From assembly GCA_036172665.1 (NCBI GenBank), contig CM069873.1:38492001-38556000 (forward strand): a stretch of 64,000 nt of DNA, written 5' to 3'. This document shows positions 55,493-64,000 of the stretch, piece by piece. A program made the position numbers and the translations under genes. The notes beneath the pieces were generated by a model, which did not search any database, was not told the DNA's origin, and was given only the letters and a program-made list of their open reading frames with translations. Source of the stretch: Prosopocoilus inquinatus. Its lineage: Eukaryota; Arthropoda; Insecta; Coleoptera; Lucanidae. Each line of letters starts with the position of its first letter. Position 1 is the stretch's first letter.

Positions 55493-55559
55493 TATAGTGT
55501 GCCCGGATTTCATACGGACAGCATGGGTAACTTCTGTATTTGAAGAGATAGAGAGATAA

Positions 55560-56720
55560 TTAAATTAGCAAAAAGGTGCAGGTTCGAGAGCTCATTAAGA
55601 AACCATTTTATTCCATACTTGTCATGGCCAACTTGGTTAAAATTTTACAAAAACCAAAATCTCCTAATTTTTTTCTTCTTGGAACACCTATGGGTGCTAA
55701 TATATCTCCATTTATTGCTCAGTATGTTATGGATGATTTATTATTGAATGCATACCAAAGTTATCATTTCAAATTCCTGGGCTCAAAAAATATGTTGATT
55801 ATATTATTTGCGTAGTTCCCCAACAAGGTACTGAGGACATTTTAACGGTTTTTAACAATTATAATCCTAATATTCAATTTACTATTGAAAAGGAAACAGA
55901 CAGGAATGTTCCTTTCTTGGACACGAAAGTTATTCCTTCAGAAAACAATAAAATCATTATTGATTGGTACACGAAACCTTTTAGTTCTGGGCGTTATATT
56001 AACTTTCATTCTTGTCATCCATATAAAATGAAAATTAACATGATTTTAGGATTAAAAAATCATATAGAAAAGATTTCTCATCCTTCTTTGTTGAATAAAA
56101 ACTTACACAAATTAAAAAATATTCTCATAAAAAATAGCTATCCTTTTGCAATGCTAAATAAGTCAATTTTCAACACTCAACAAAGAATAGAACCTATTTC
56201 TCAAATTAATAATAATTCACAAACAATTAATGTTGGTAAAGTTTTTAGATCTTTAATATTCATACCAAATCTTACATCTCTACTAATGAAAGTACTAAAA
56301 AATAAAAACATTCAGATTGCAACTAAAAATTTATTAACAATTAAGTCTCTTTTTACAAAAGTTAAAGATCCATTTAACAAATTCAAACAAATTAATTCTA
56401 TTTATGAAATTCCTTGTCATGATTGTGATTCTGTTTATATTGGCCAAACATCAAGAACTATTCATTCGAGAATTATTTCTCATAAAAGTGATATTAGACT
56501 TAGACCTAATGCTTGTGCTTTATCTGAACATGCCAATAACGAAGACCATAAGATTAATTTTGAAGATGCAAAAATTTTAGATATAGAACCAATTTTGAGT
56601 CAAAGACTTTTTATTGAAATGTGCCATATTTTTTGTAATTAAAAAGTATCAACAAAAGAACTGATATTGAGAAACTTAGTTGTATTTATACTTACCTATT
56701 AAATTTTAAAACTAAAAAGA
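55560..56720 (+). pseudogene. Penelope-like retroelement: RT C-terminus and GIY-YIG endonuclease
   Basis: RT blocks NFFLLGTPMGANISPFIAQY and VMDDLL, then a frameshift near 55790 into a YVDY-containing block where the second catalytic Asp of YVDD is Tyr. Then RNVPFLDTKVIPSENNKI, IDWYTKPFSSGRYINFHSCH and the GIY-YIG nuclease part IPCHDCDSVYIGQTSRTI, ending near EMCHI with a shift. The 5' half is missing. Dead fragment next to the long-TIR element. Confidence 0.88.
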
Positions 56721-57397
56721 AAGACAATCAAGATATTGGAAATCAAAATTTACATCGTATTACCTAATAATCAATAAACAATTTTTCTATCGTGATTCAA
56801 TTTTCTAAATTTCACAATTAATTTAGATGTCAAAAAAAGTAAAATTCAAAATTTATTCTTAGAACTTATTCTTAATGAAATTTAATTTTATGATAACTAG
56901 TGGTTTAACCTTGTGTATTCACTAAGGAGTAAGTAATCATGTGAAATTGTTCTTAGTGTTAATTATTAATTTTAAAATTTGTTTTGTAGAAACCTTGATA
57001 AAGGAAATAAATTTTCCGAAAGCTCGGTTGAACTTTAAAAGAGTATTACTATCAACCCCTTTTTTGACTGCAGTAATTGATCAGTCGGGATCATACTCCA
57101 CGTATAATATATACCGGCTGTTTCAAATTGGGTGTGCACTGAAGGGATCTCCTAAACCGTAAGAGATACAAATTCGGTTAAATGGAAGAAAAGTTGCAAA
57201 AATCAATGCCTAATTCGTATCCATCGAGAGAATGATTTTTTTCTTATTTCTTCTTGAGATATTAATGAAAATGTGAAAAAAATCGATTTTCTTTTTCTCT
57301 CTGTATCTCTTTTATTATACTTAATTTTGAAATTCTGATTTAACTTTCTACAGGCACTTTTTGATTCTGCTTCGAGTAAGAGTAATAGAATTGAAGT
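56721..57397. other. Intergenic, nothing recognised
   Basis: AT-rich DNA downstream of the Penelope-like fragment. No gene supported. Confidence 0.5.
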
Positions 57398-57430
57398 CAA
57401 ACGTTTCGTCTTCCCACGACCATCATCAGT
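57398..57430 (-). ncRNA. Hammerhead-ribozyme-like core
   Basis: The minus strand has CTGATGA (57429-57423), a short stem-loop GTCGTGGGAAGAC and GAAAC (from 57408), the conserved core order of hammerhead ribozymes. Penelope-like elements are known to carry minimal hammerheads. I could not draw a convincing stem I, so this may be a decayed or chance match. Confidence 0.35.
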
Positions 57431-57445
57431 TTCGATTTTTTAAAT

Positions 57446-58915
57446 ACAACTTATATCTTTTTATTGTTCTATTCGATAGCATTTTTTTCTCCTGATTGTA
57501 ACGGTATATGACACTTAATAGTTGATATTAATCTGAAGCTTAAATAATACAGATTTTTATGTGAAAATTTTATTTAATACATAATTTCAAATTTTTAGTT
57601 CGTTTTCTTAGATATAGTGTAAATTATAATAAACTATTTAAAGTTTTTCTGTATCGTTGTTTTAATAATGCACTGCACTTACGAAAATGAATTTTTACCG
57701 AAAAATATCTAGTGGTTCTAATACAACTTGCTAGATCAGTATCTCAGCTTTAGTATAGGAATGAAAAGGCCTAGTTTTTAATTTTGACTCGCACTGTTGG
57801 ATTAAAAGAAAAAGTGAATACTAATTATACTAAAAATATTTAGATATTACTGAATAGTGCCTTTTACAAATACATTGGCAGCTAAAACGAATACTTTTGT
57901 AATAAATTTGAAAGATACTTTCTATAACAATGTATTTTTTTTTATTTCTTTAGAACTCAGTGGCTCTCAACACTTGACTATCTTTATTTTATTTTTTAAA
58001 TATGGTTAAGTTCACTCGTTTTAACCAGTTGAAGTTTGGCACGTTATATCGGAACCACCATCTATAATTTAAACAGGATAAAGTAGGCTTTATATTTTCG
58101 ACATTGAAACAGTGACTATCATTAAGATAAATAATAAGGAGAAACTAAGAAGGCGAATATTAGATTCTTACAGAAATGTTTCGCGAATTCATGTTCGACA
58201 CACTATAAAATAAATAAAGAACAGAATAAATAAGTTGAATAAAAATTATAGACGAAGAACATGACTCTGAAATAAATAAAGTGAAATAAATAAATTAAAG
58301 TAAATCCTCGAAATGTCCTCCACTGCTTTCAAGACACAGATTCGTTCTTAATCCTATGTGTTGTCATAGGATTAAGAACGAATCTGTGTCTTGAAAGCAG
58401 TGGAGGACATTTCGAGGATTTACTTTAATTTATTTATTTCACTTTATTTATTTCAGAGTCATGTTCTTCGTCTATAATTTTTATTCAACTTATTTATTCT
58501 GTTCTTGTAATTTAATATGTTTATACTGATTTTTATTTGGTTTGTGTTAACCACCTCATATCATTTAGTCAATATTTATTGACTTTTCCTCTTCCGACAA
58601 CTAAATGTTGTTGCTAATACTTAACAAATAAAAAAAGAGGTTAGGAAGAGATTTACTTATTAAGAAAAACATGACGAAACGATATCAGTTTTTTTGTTAT
58701 ATTCCAACTTTACTTGAAAAAAAGGTATTAAGTATTATACTCACTGAAATCAAAAGAAAAGGAACAAAAAATGTGAAATTATGAATTAAATAAAATTTTC
58801 ATATAAAATCTAAATTATTTAAGCTTCAAATTAATATCGACTATAAAGTGTGATATATCATTGTAATCAGGAGAAAAAATGCTATCGAATAGAACAATAA
58901 AAAGACATAAGTTGT
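57446..58915. mobile_element. Element with ~150-bp inverted ends enclosing a perfect palindrome
   Basis: The left end (acaacttatatctttttatt) and the inverted right end (acaacttatgtctttttatt) stay similar for about 150 bp on each side. The interior is non-coding and contains the palindrome 58217-58506. Superfamily unknown. Confidence 0.65.
58217..58506. repeat. Perfect 290-bp palindrome (142-bp arms, 6-nt loop)
   Basis: Arms 58217-58358 and 58365-58506 are exact inverted copies around tgttgt. Non-coding. Confidence 0.93.
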
Positions 58916-59298
58916 AACTTTTGTTTTTATTGTTTATTTTATTTTATTGTTACACTTTTGGCAGTAGAAAATTAACTTAATTAATTCAGTAAGTAACATC
59001 ACAAACGCGATGGATGTTTATTTTCTGTTATGGAATTGCTGAGAAGATTTTATTGACCCAGTGCCCTTCATTTCGATAACGCTTTATTGCTTTATGTTTT
59101 GTTTATAATGTAATGTTTTGCTTAGAAAAATCCACAGACGACCGATCACCAACTTCTCAAACAAAACGACTCCGGGCTCTAATTTTTCATTTTTCACTAA
59201 AAAAATTAAGATATGTAGAATTCATTTTCTTAAGTCATGAAGACCATACAGTTTTAATATGTGAAACTTATTTGATGACACGCTATATATACATATAA
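58916..59298. other. Intergenic, nothing recognised
   Basis: No supported feature. Confidence 0.5.
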
Positions 59299-59375
59299 TA
59301 TCTGTGAAGCAGATCTGTGTTTTTCGTGAAGAGTTTACTTGAATTGACGAAAAACACAGATCTGCTTCACAGATA
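59299..59375. repeat. Inverted repeat, perfect 29-nt arms
   Basis: Arms 59299-59327 and 59347-59375 (core cagatctgtgtttttcgt) pair around a 19-nt loop, 10 bp before the first gypsy LTR fragment. Confidence 0.8.
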
Positions 59376-59385
59376 CATAATATAT

Positions 59386-59692
59386 TGTGGCCAGCCACTC
59401 AGCACTACGTCACGCTGAAGGCGTCAAGAATTCTCCAAATTGGGCTGCGGATTGGACGGACTAGTGGAGAGTAATTCGAAGCATGCTGAAAGTCATCTTC
59501 CACAGAACGGGAATTGAAGTCCTAGTCTGCAGCCACCACCCACAGGCAACAGTGAGCAACAGCAAAACCGGTGACTGCTACTTCTTCCAGACGGGAAGTT
59601 GCAAGAATGGGGCAGCTTGTAGATTCCGACATCCTCCTTCAAGACTATCACCAGGAACATTTCGAGACGAAACGTTTTTAAGAAGGGGGCAG
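59386..59692 (+). pseudogene. Deletion derivative of the macrodomain gypsy: LTR start joined to pol 3' end
   Basis: The first 45 bp (59386-59430) are the start of the LTR, then a jump into the macrodomain (KLGCGLDGL coding, about 59434). A 2-nt loss follows, then the frame TGIEVLVCSHHP and an intact CCCH finger (Cys-X7-Cys-X5-Cys-X3-His, CYFFQTGSCKNGAACRFRH). The polypurine tract aagaagggggcag abuts the LTR at 59693. The frame stays open through it and stops in the LTR at 59723-59725. Confidence 0.88.
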
Positions 59693-60000
59693 TGTGGCGA
59701 GCCACTCAGCACTACGTCACGCTGAAGGCGTCAAGAAGTCGGTTCATTATTATGCGTTATCGGCCGTCACGCCACCATCGAACAAACTCGAATTCTCCAG
59801 CTTGGAAAATTCGAGACGGCAGCAAAGGATATAAAATCGACCGGAGTTGACTCAGGAGTCAGTCGAATTCTAACAGCGATCGTCGAAGTTAGATTTTAGT
59901 GTGTAAATAAATTGTTACAAATAAATTAGATTGTAAACATTATTAAATTACGGTGTTTTATTCGTGTAAATAAATAAATTTAAACCCTAGAAACGTAACA
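59693..60000 (+). repeat. LTR of the macrodomain gypsy (308 bp)
   Basis: Begins TGTGGCGAGCC and ends GAAACGTAACA, with a TATAAAATCG promoter-like segment near 59830. It serves as 3' LTR of the short derivative and 5' LTR of copy 2. A TGG-starting primer-site candidate (tggtgtcggtgtgcggg) follows at 60002. Confidence 0.9.
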
Positions 60001-60098
60001 GTGGTGTCGGTGTGCGGGTTTGTGCAAATAAATAAACAATTTAAAATAAATTAAACTTAATCAGATTATTAAATAAGTACAGTATCGGAAAAAAAACA

Positions 60099-60794
60099 AT
60101 GGCTACGAGAAAAGTGTTGTTGAAAGACTTAAAAGTGGCCGAATTAAAAACCGAATTGGAAGAACGAGAGTTAGAAACCTGTGGTTTGAAAGGCGTACTT
60201 CAACAGCGTCTCCGATGCGATTTGTTGACAGCTGGTGAAGATCCAGAGACGTTCCTTTTCGAAATTTCGTGTGGTCCCGCCGATTTTAATAAAATCTTGA
60301 AGGATGAATTTCGAGAACAATCCAGAAATTTGGACGAGAAGTTTCAAGGACAATCTGGAAATTTCAAGGACGAACTTCGAGAACAATCCAGAAATTCGGA
60401 CGAGAAGTTTCTAGAACAATCTGGAAATTTCAAGGACAAACTTCGAGAACAATCAAGAAATTTGGACGAGAAGTTTCTAGAACAATCTGGAAATTTCAAG
60501 GACGAACTTCGAGAACAATCGAGAAATTTAGAGGAGAAGCTTCTAGAACAATCTGGAAATTTGGACAAATTACAGAATAAATTGTTGGAACAATCTAGAG
60601 ACTTAGACGAGAAATTTCGAGAGCAATCTAGAAATTTCTCGTCGAAATTTCTAGAACAAACAAAAGGACTCGAAGATAAACTAGTGGTAAAAATATCGGA
60701 AGAAACAAGGAACCTGCAAGAAAATGTGGAAGAAATAATATTCCAGCAGGATAACAAAATCAAAAATCTGGAAGAAATCATGGCGGGGTTGTGA
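60099..60794 (+). CDS. Macrodomain gypsy gag N-terminus: SAP domain and 11-residue repeat coiled coil
   Basis: 231 codons. Residues 5-42 (LLKDLKVAELKTELEEREL, TCGLKGVLQQRL) form a SAP-type DNA-binding motif. Residues about 68-195 consist of eleven 11-residue units (FREQSRNLDEK / FLEQSGNFKDE), a hendecad pattern expected to give a long coiled coil. The frame ends at a TGA (60792-60794), with the rest of gag in the same frame after it, so the TGA is either a nonsense mutation or a readthrough site. Copy 1 has the same TGA. Confidence 0.8.
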   Translation: MATRKVLLKDLKVAELKTELEERELETCGLKGVLQQRLRCDLLTAGEDPETFLFEISCGPADFNKILKDEFREQSRNLDEKFQGQSGNFKDELREQSRNSDEKFLEQSGNFKDKLREQSRNLDEKFLEQSGNFKDELREQSRNLEEKLLEQSGNLDKLQNKLLEQSRDLDEKFREQSRNFSSKFLEQTKGLEDKLVVKISEETRNLQENVEEIIFQQDNKIKNLEEIMAGL

Positions 60795-61623
60795 GTGTTC
60801 GGGAATCAGCCACCAGTAGAAACACTAGAAAATAATGAAACCCGAATTGTGGAAGGGCCAGCAGAAAATTCGAAATTAGAAATAAAACCACCAACGTTCG
60901 ATGGAAAGTCTTCTTGGCCCAACTACTTCAAACAGAAGCAGCAGCAAGGGCGAACAGATGGACGGCCAGCGAAAAAGCCACTTCGTTAATTGTGGCCTTG
61001 AGAGGGGACGCTATCGATGTGCTACAGACGATGCCGCCAGAGGAACAAGAAGACTTCGACAAGCTGGTGAATAGGATGGAAATGCGTTAAGGACAGGCCC
61101 ATCTCATCGAGGTACACCATGCGCAGTTGAGGAATCGCTGTCAGAAATCCGGAGAAAGTCTTCAGGAATTCGAAGCGGACGTAGCGCGTCTGGCCCAGTT
61201 AGCATATCCCACAGCTCCTGTTGAATTCCTCAAATGTTTGACGGTGCAGACCTTCATAGATGGAATCCGTGACCCAGACACCAGCAGGCATTGAGAATGG
61301 CCCATCCCAAGACGTCCAAGAACGCATTGGCTTATGCCTTGGAATTTGAAGCGGCGAGACGAGTCTTAAGAGGGCATGTCAAGGTGCGAGCGGCTATGGA
61401 CTTCCAAGAGGAAGAAGAGGAAGAATCCGCTAACTTCAAGGTAGGATCTGCTATAAATGAGCGACCCAGGGAATATACCACCGCCGAGAATGTTCGCCGC
61501 ATTGTGGAACAGGTCTTCAAGCAGAAGAAGCCGCTGGTGTGTTGGAATTGCCAGGAGGAAGGACATGTTCGCAGGCGATGTCCGAAGCCCAGACAGGATC
61601 TAAGGAAGCCACAGTTAAACTAA
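60795..61623 (+). pseudogene. Macrodomain gypsy copy 2: gag C-terminus with zinc knuckle
   Basis: VEGPAENSKLEIKPPTFDGK and SSWPNYF in the first frame. Then a frameshift, a TAA at 61088-61090, a lost base near 61290, and a last piece with ALEFEAARRVLRGHVKVRAA and the knuckle CWNCQEEGHVRRRC (about 61540). Confidence 0.85.
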
Positions 61624-62418
61624 GCCGGGTCGGTGCAGAGGGGCGAACGTCGACCCGTATTCAAAGGCCCCCAAAGACGAAATCCAAACAAGTAATATCC
61701 CTACGGCAGTTAACCAGCAGTGTCTTCGTGGATGTTACCATTGGTGACATTCCTCACACCATGTTGTTGGATACGGGTGCGACGAATACCATCCTAAGAC
61801 ACGACGTCATCAAGTCATCTGGACGCACCGAGCCGACCAAGTGGAGACTGAAAACTGCAAATGGAACATCAGCAACTGTCCACAGTGAAGTAGAGGTTAT
61901 CATCACCAACTCCAATAAAACACCGTGCACTGGTAGCAGACATAGAGGACGAGGCAATTTTGGGCATGGACGTCATGTGTGCCCACGGGTTTCAATTGGA
62001 CTTAAAGCGTGGCGTGATGGCGGTCAATAATGAGGAGTTGGTTCTACATCAACGAGGAGACGTGGCCGCTCGAGTAGTCCTCGCTGAAGACGTTTTATTA
62101 CCCAGCAGGACTCAGGTTATCGTCGATGCAAAACTGGACGGTGTTTTTCAAGATGGGCAAGTCATTATGGTTGAACCTAATACTGATGATCAGAAGATTG
62201 GAAGAGGAGTCTTCGTTGGGAAAATGTTGTTGACGGCGAAGAAGGAAGTACCTGTCCGCCTGATGAACGTCAATTGTTTCTCCGTCAATATCAAGAATGG
62301 AACCATCTTGGGAAGCTGCACCATGGTGTCCTCCATCTCCCGCCAACTTGAAACAAACGTGCCAGAAGCGAAAGTCCCAAGTGTTCCAGCGGCTTCGCGG
62401 AGCTGGACTAAAGCTTAG
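61539..62418 (+). pseudogene. Macrodomain gypsy copy 2: protease and pol N-terminus
   Basis: DTGAT active site near 61770, frameshift near 61920, then GMDVMCAHGFQLDLKRG. The sequence breaks off after EAKVP at about 62380, where about 0.7 kb present in copy 1, including the RT catalytic YLDD, is deleted. Confidence 0.85.
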
Positions 62419-64000
62419 CCTCAAGAATTATCACCTGTTCCAGAAGGAAGTGAATTACCTAGGGCACATTGTTAATGGAAATGGAATCGCCGTGGACCTT
62501 GTGAAGATTCAGGTGGTGAAAGACTGGCCAACTCCCAGAAATAAACACCAAATAAGGAGTTTCCTTGGCCTGTGCACTTACTATCGGCGCTACGTTCCTG
62601 AATTTGTAGACATTGCTAAGCCGTTGACAAAACTCACTGAAGAAGGTCGTCCATTTGAATGGGACCAACAGTGTCAAATTGGCTTTGAACAACTAAAGCA
62701 GTACTTGATTAGTGCTCCTATTCTGAATTATCCTCTCCCGGAAGGCAAGTTCGTCGTGGACACAGATGCTGGCAACGTTGGGATCGGTGGGGTACTCTCC
62801 CAGATACAAGAGGGGCAAGAGAAGGTGATCGGCTACTTCAGTAAAGTCCTATCAAAGCCGGAACGAAACTATTGCGTCACAAGAAGGGAATTGCTAGCCG
62901 TCGTAAAAACGATAGAACACTTCTACAAGTACTGGTACGGTAGACGCTTCCTGCTGAGGACCGACCATGCCGCTCAAAAATGACTTCTCCGTTTCAAGAA
63001 CCCAGAAGGGCAAGTTGCACGATGGATCGAACGACTTCAGGAGTACGATTTTGAAATTCAGCATCGGGCAGGAACTAGCCATCGAAATGCCGATGCTTTG
63101 TCGAGAAGACCCTGTGCCGAAGACTGTAAGCACTGTAGTCGTTTGGACGAGAAAGTAGCCACGACTGCGAGGACAGCCATTGTTGACGACAAATGGCAAG
63201 CCGAAGAACTGCGAAGAGACCAAGAGAACGATCCGGATTTGAAATTAGTGCTAGAATGGAAAAGCAGGGACGCGAGGCCTACCTGGGAAGAGGTAGCACC
63301 ATGTGCATCGTGCGTAAAATCATACTGGGCGCATTGGGACTCCATAGTGTTGGATCGTGGTCTTCTGAGACGAAGCATAGAGAATCAGGAAGGCATGGAA
63401 CAGAAGACACAGTTACTAATCCCCAACAATAGGGTGCCAGAAGTTCTGAGGGAACTTCACGACGTAACTTCGGGAGGGCATCTGGGAATTAAGAAGACTA
63501 TGGAGAAGGTGCGCGAAAGATTTTACTGGGTGAACTGCAAGGAAGACGTGAAGGATTGGTGCAGAAGGTATGCAGTCTGCGCAGCCAGTAACGGTCCCCA
63601 CAGGCGGGGTAAGGCCCCCATGAGACAGTACAACGTTGGAAGTCCTTTTGAGAGATTTGCCATCGATGTAGCCGGTCCGTTTCCAGAAACGAATGGTGGA
63701 AACAAGTACATCATCGTGGTAATGGACTACTTTAGCAAGTGGGTTGAAGCTTACGCCCTACCTAACCAAGAGGCAGTCACTATTGCGGAAGTCCTTGTCA
63801 GGGAATGGATCAGTCGGTATGGTGAACCTATGGGACTGCATTCAGACCAAGGAAGGAACTTTGAATCGGCCTTGTTCAAGAACGTGTGTACTCTGCTCGG
63901 CGTACGAAAAACTAGAACAACTGCACTCCACCCACAGTCGGACGGAATGGTGGAAAGGTTCAATAGAACCATCAACCGACATTTGTCCAAGGTCGTTTCC
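62380..64000 (+). pseudogene. Macrodomain gypsy copy 2: RT remnant, RNase H and integrase (partial at window edge)
   Basis: Starts within the RT thumb/connection (VFQRLRGAGLKLSLKN), RNase H VVDTDAGNVGIGGVLS, a TGA at 62981-62983, then an open frame to the window edge. The integrase shows TSGGHLGIKKTMEKVRERFY with CRRYAVCAASN, and a full DDE core: FERFAIDVAGPF, GLHSDQGRNFES and DGMVERFNRT. The integrase core that copy 1 lacks is therefore present here. Confidence 0.9.

Larger units (their letters stand above)
60001..64000 (+). mobile_element. Macrodomain gypsy copy 2, runs off the window
   Basis: 5' LTR, leader, gag with SAP domain, zinc knuckle, protease, truncated RT, RNase H and complete integrase core up to the window edge. 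The macrodomain would lie beyond 64000. Confidence 0.9.

Overview
This window reads as insect or other arthropod nuclear DNA. It is AT-rich, holds no bacterial-style operon and no host gene that I can recognise, and is almost wholly built from transposable elements of classes common in insects (Polinton/Maverick, Ty3/gypsy, BEL/Pao, Penelope-like, piggyBac, hAT, rosa/Visitor-type mariner). The exact host cannot be named from the sequence.

Layout. 0-5.3 kb: a broken BEL/Pao pol fragment, a small inverted-repeat element and a minisatellite rich in TGACCTTGA. 6.0-9.8 kb: a hAT element with an 8-bp target duplication, then a DD41D mariner with ~195-bp terminal repeats and a probable 64-bp intron. 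9.8-12.5 kb: non-coding, with small foldback sequences. 12.5-46.6 kb: two Polintons head to head. Copy A (12.5-26.7 kb) holds DNA polymerase B, integrase, a DUF8207-like protein, a small unknown protein, capsid proteins and the adenovirus-like protease, many broken. Copy B (26.7-46.6 kb) is mostly the mirror image of the polymerase-integrase-DUF8207 part, plus the packaging ATPase. Copy B was split by a Ty3/gypsy element (33.4-41.6 kb, TSD GCGT), which was itself split by a piggyBac (37.26-39.48 kb, TTAA) with an intact transposase. 47.2-52.7 kb: a minus-strand Ty3/gypsy whose pol C-terminus carries a TARG1-like macrodomain and a CCCH zinc finger. 52.8-59.4 kb: two perfect long palindromes, two long-terminal-repeat foldback elements and Penelope-like fragments. 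59.4-64 kb: a second, plus-strand copy of the macrodomain gypsy, running off the window.

How it fits together. The Polinton genes make up a virus-like module: protein-primed polymerase, integrase, ATPase, protease, major and minor capsid proteins. No copy here is complete. The nested order Polinton, then gypsy, then piggyBac gives a relative age series. The most notable item is the retrotransposon pol fused to a predicted ADP-ribose hydrolase and an RNA-binding-type finger. Next come the inverted Polinton arms, whose pattern of identity suggests gene conversion.
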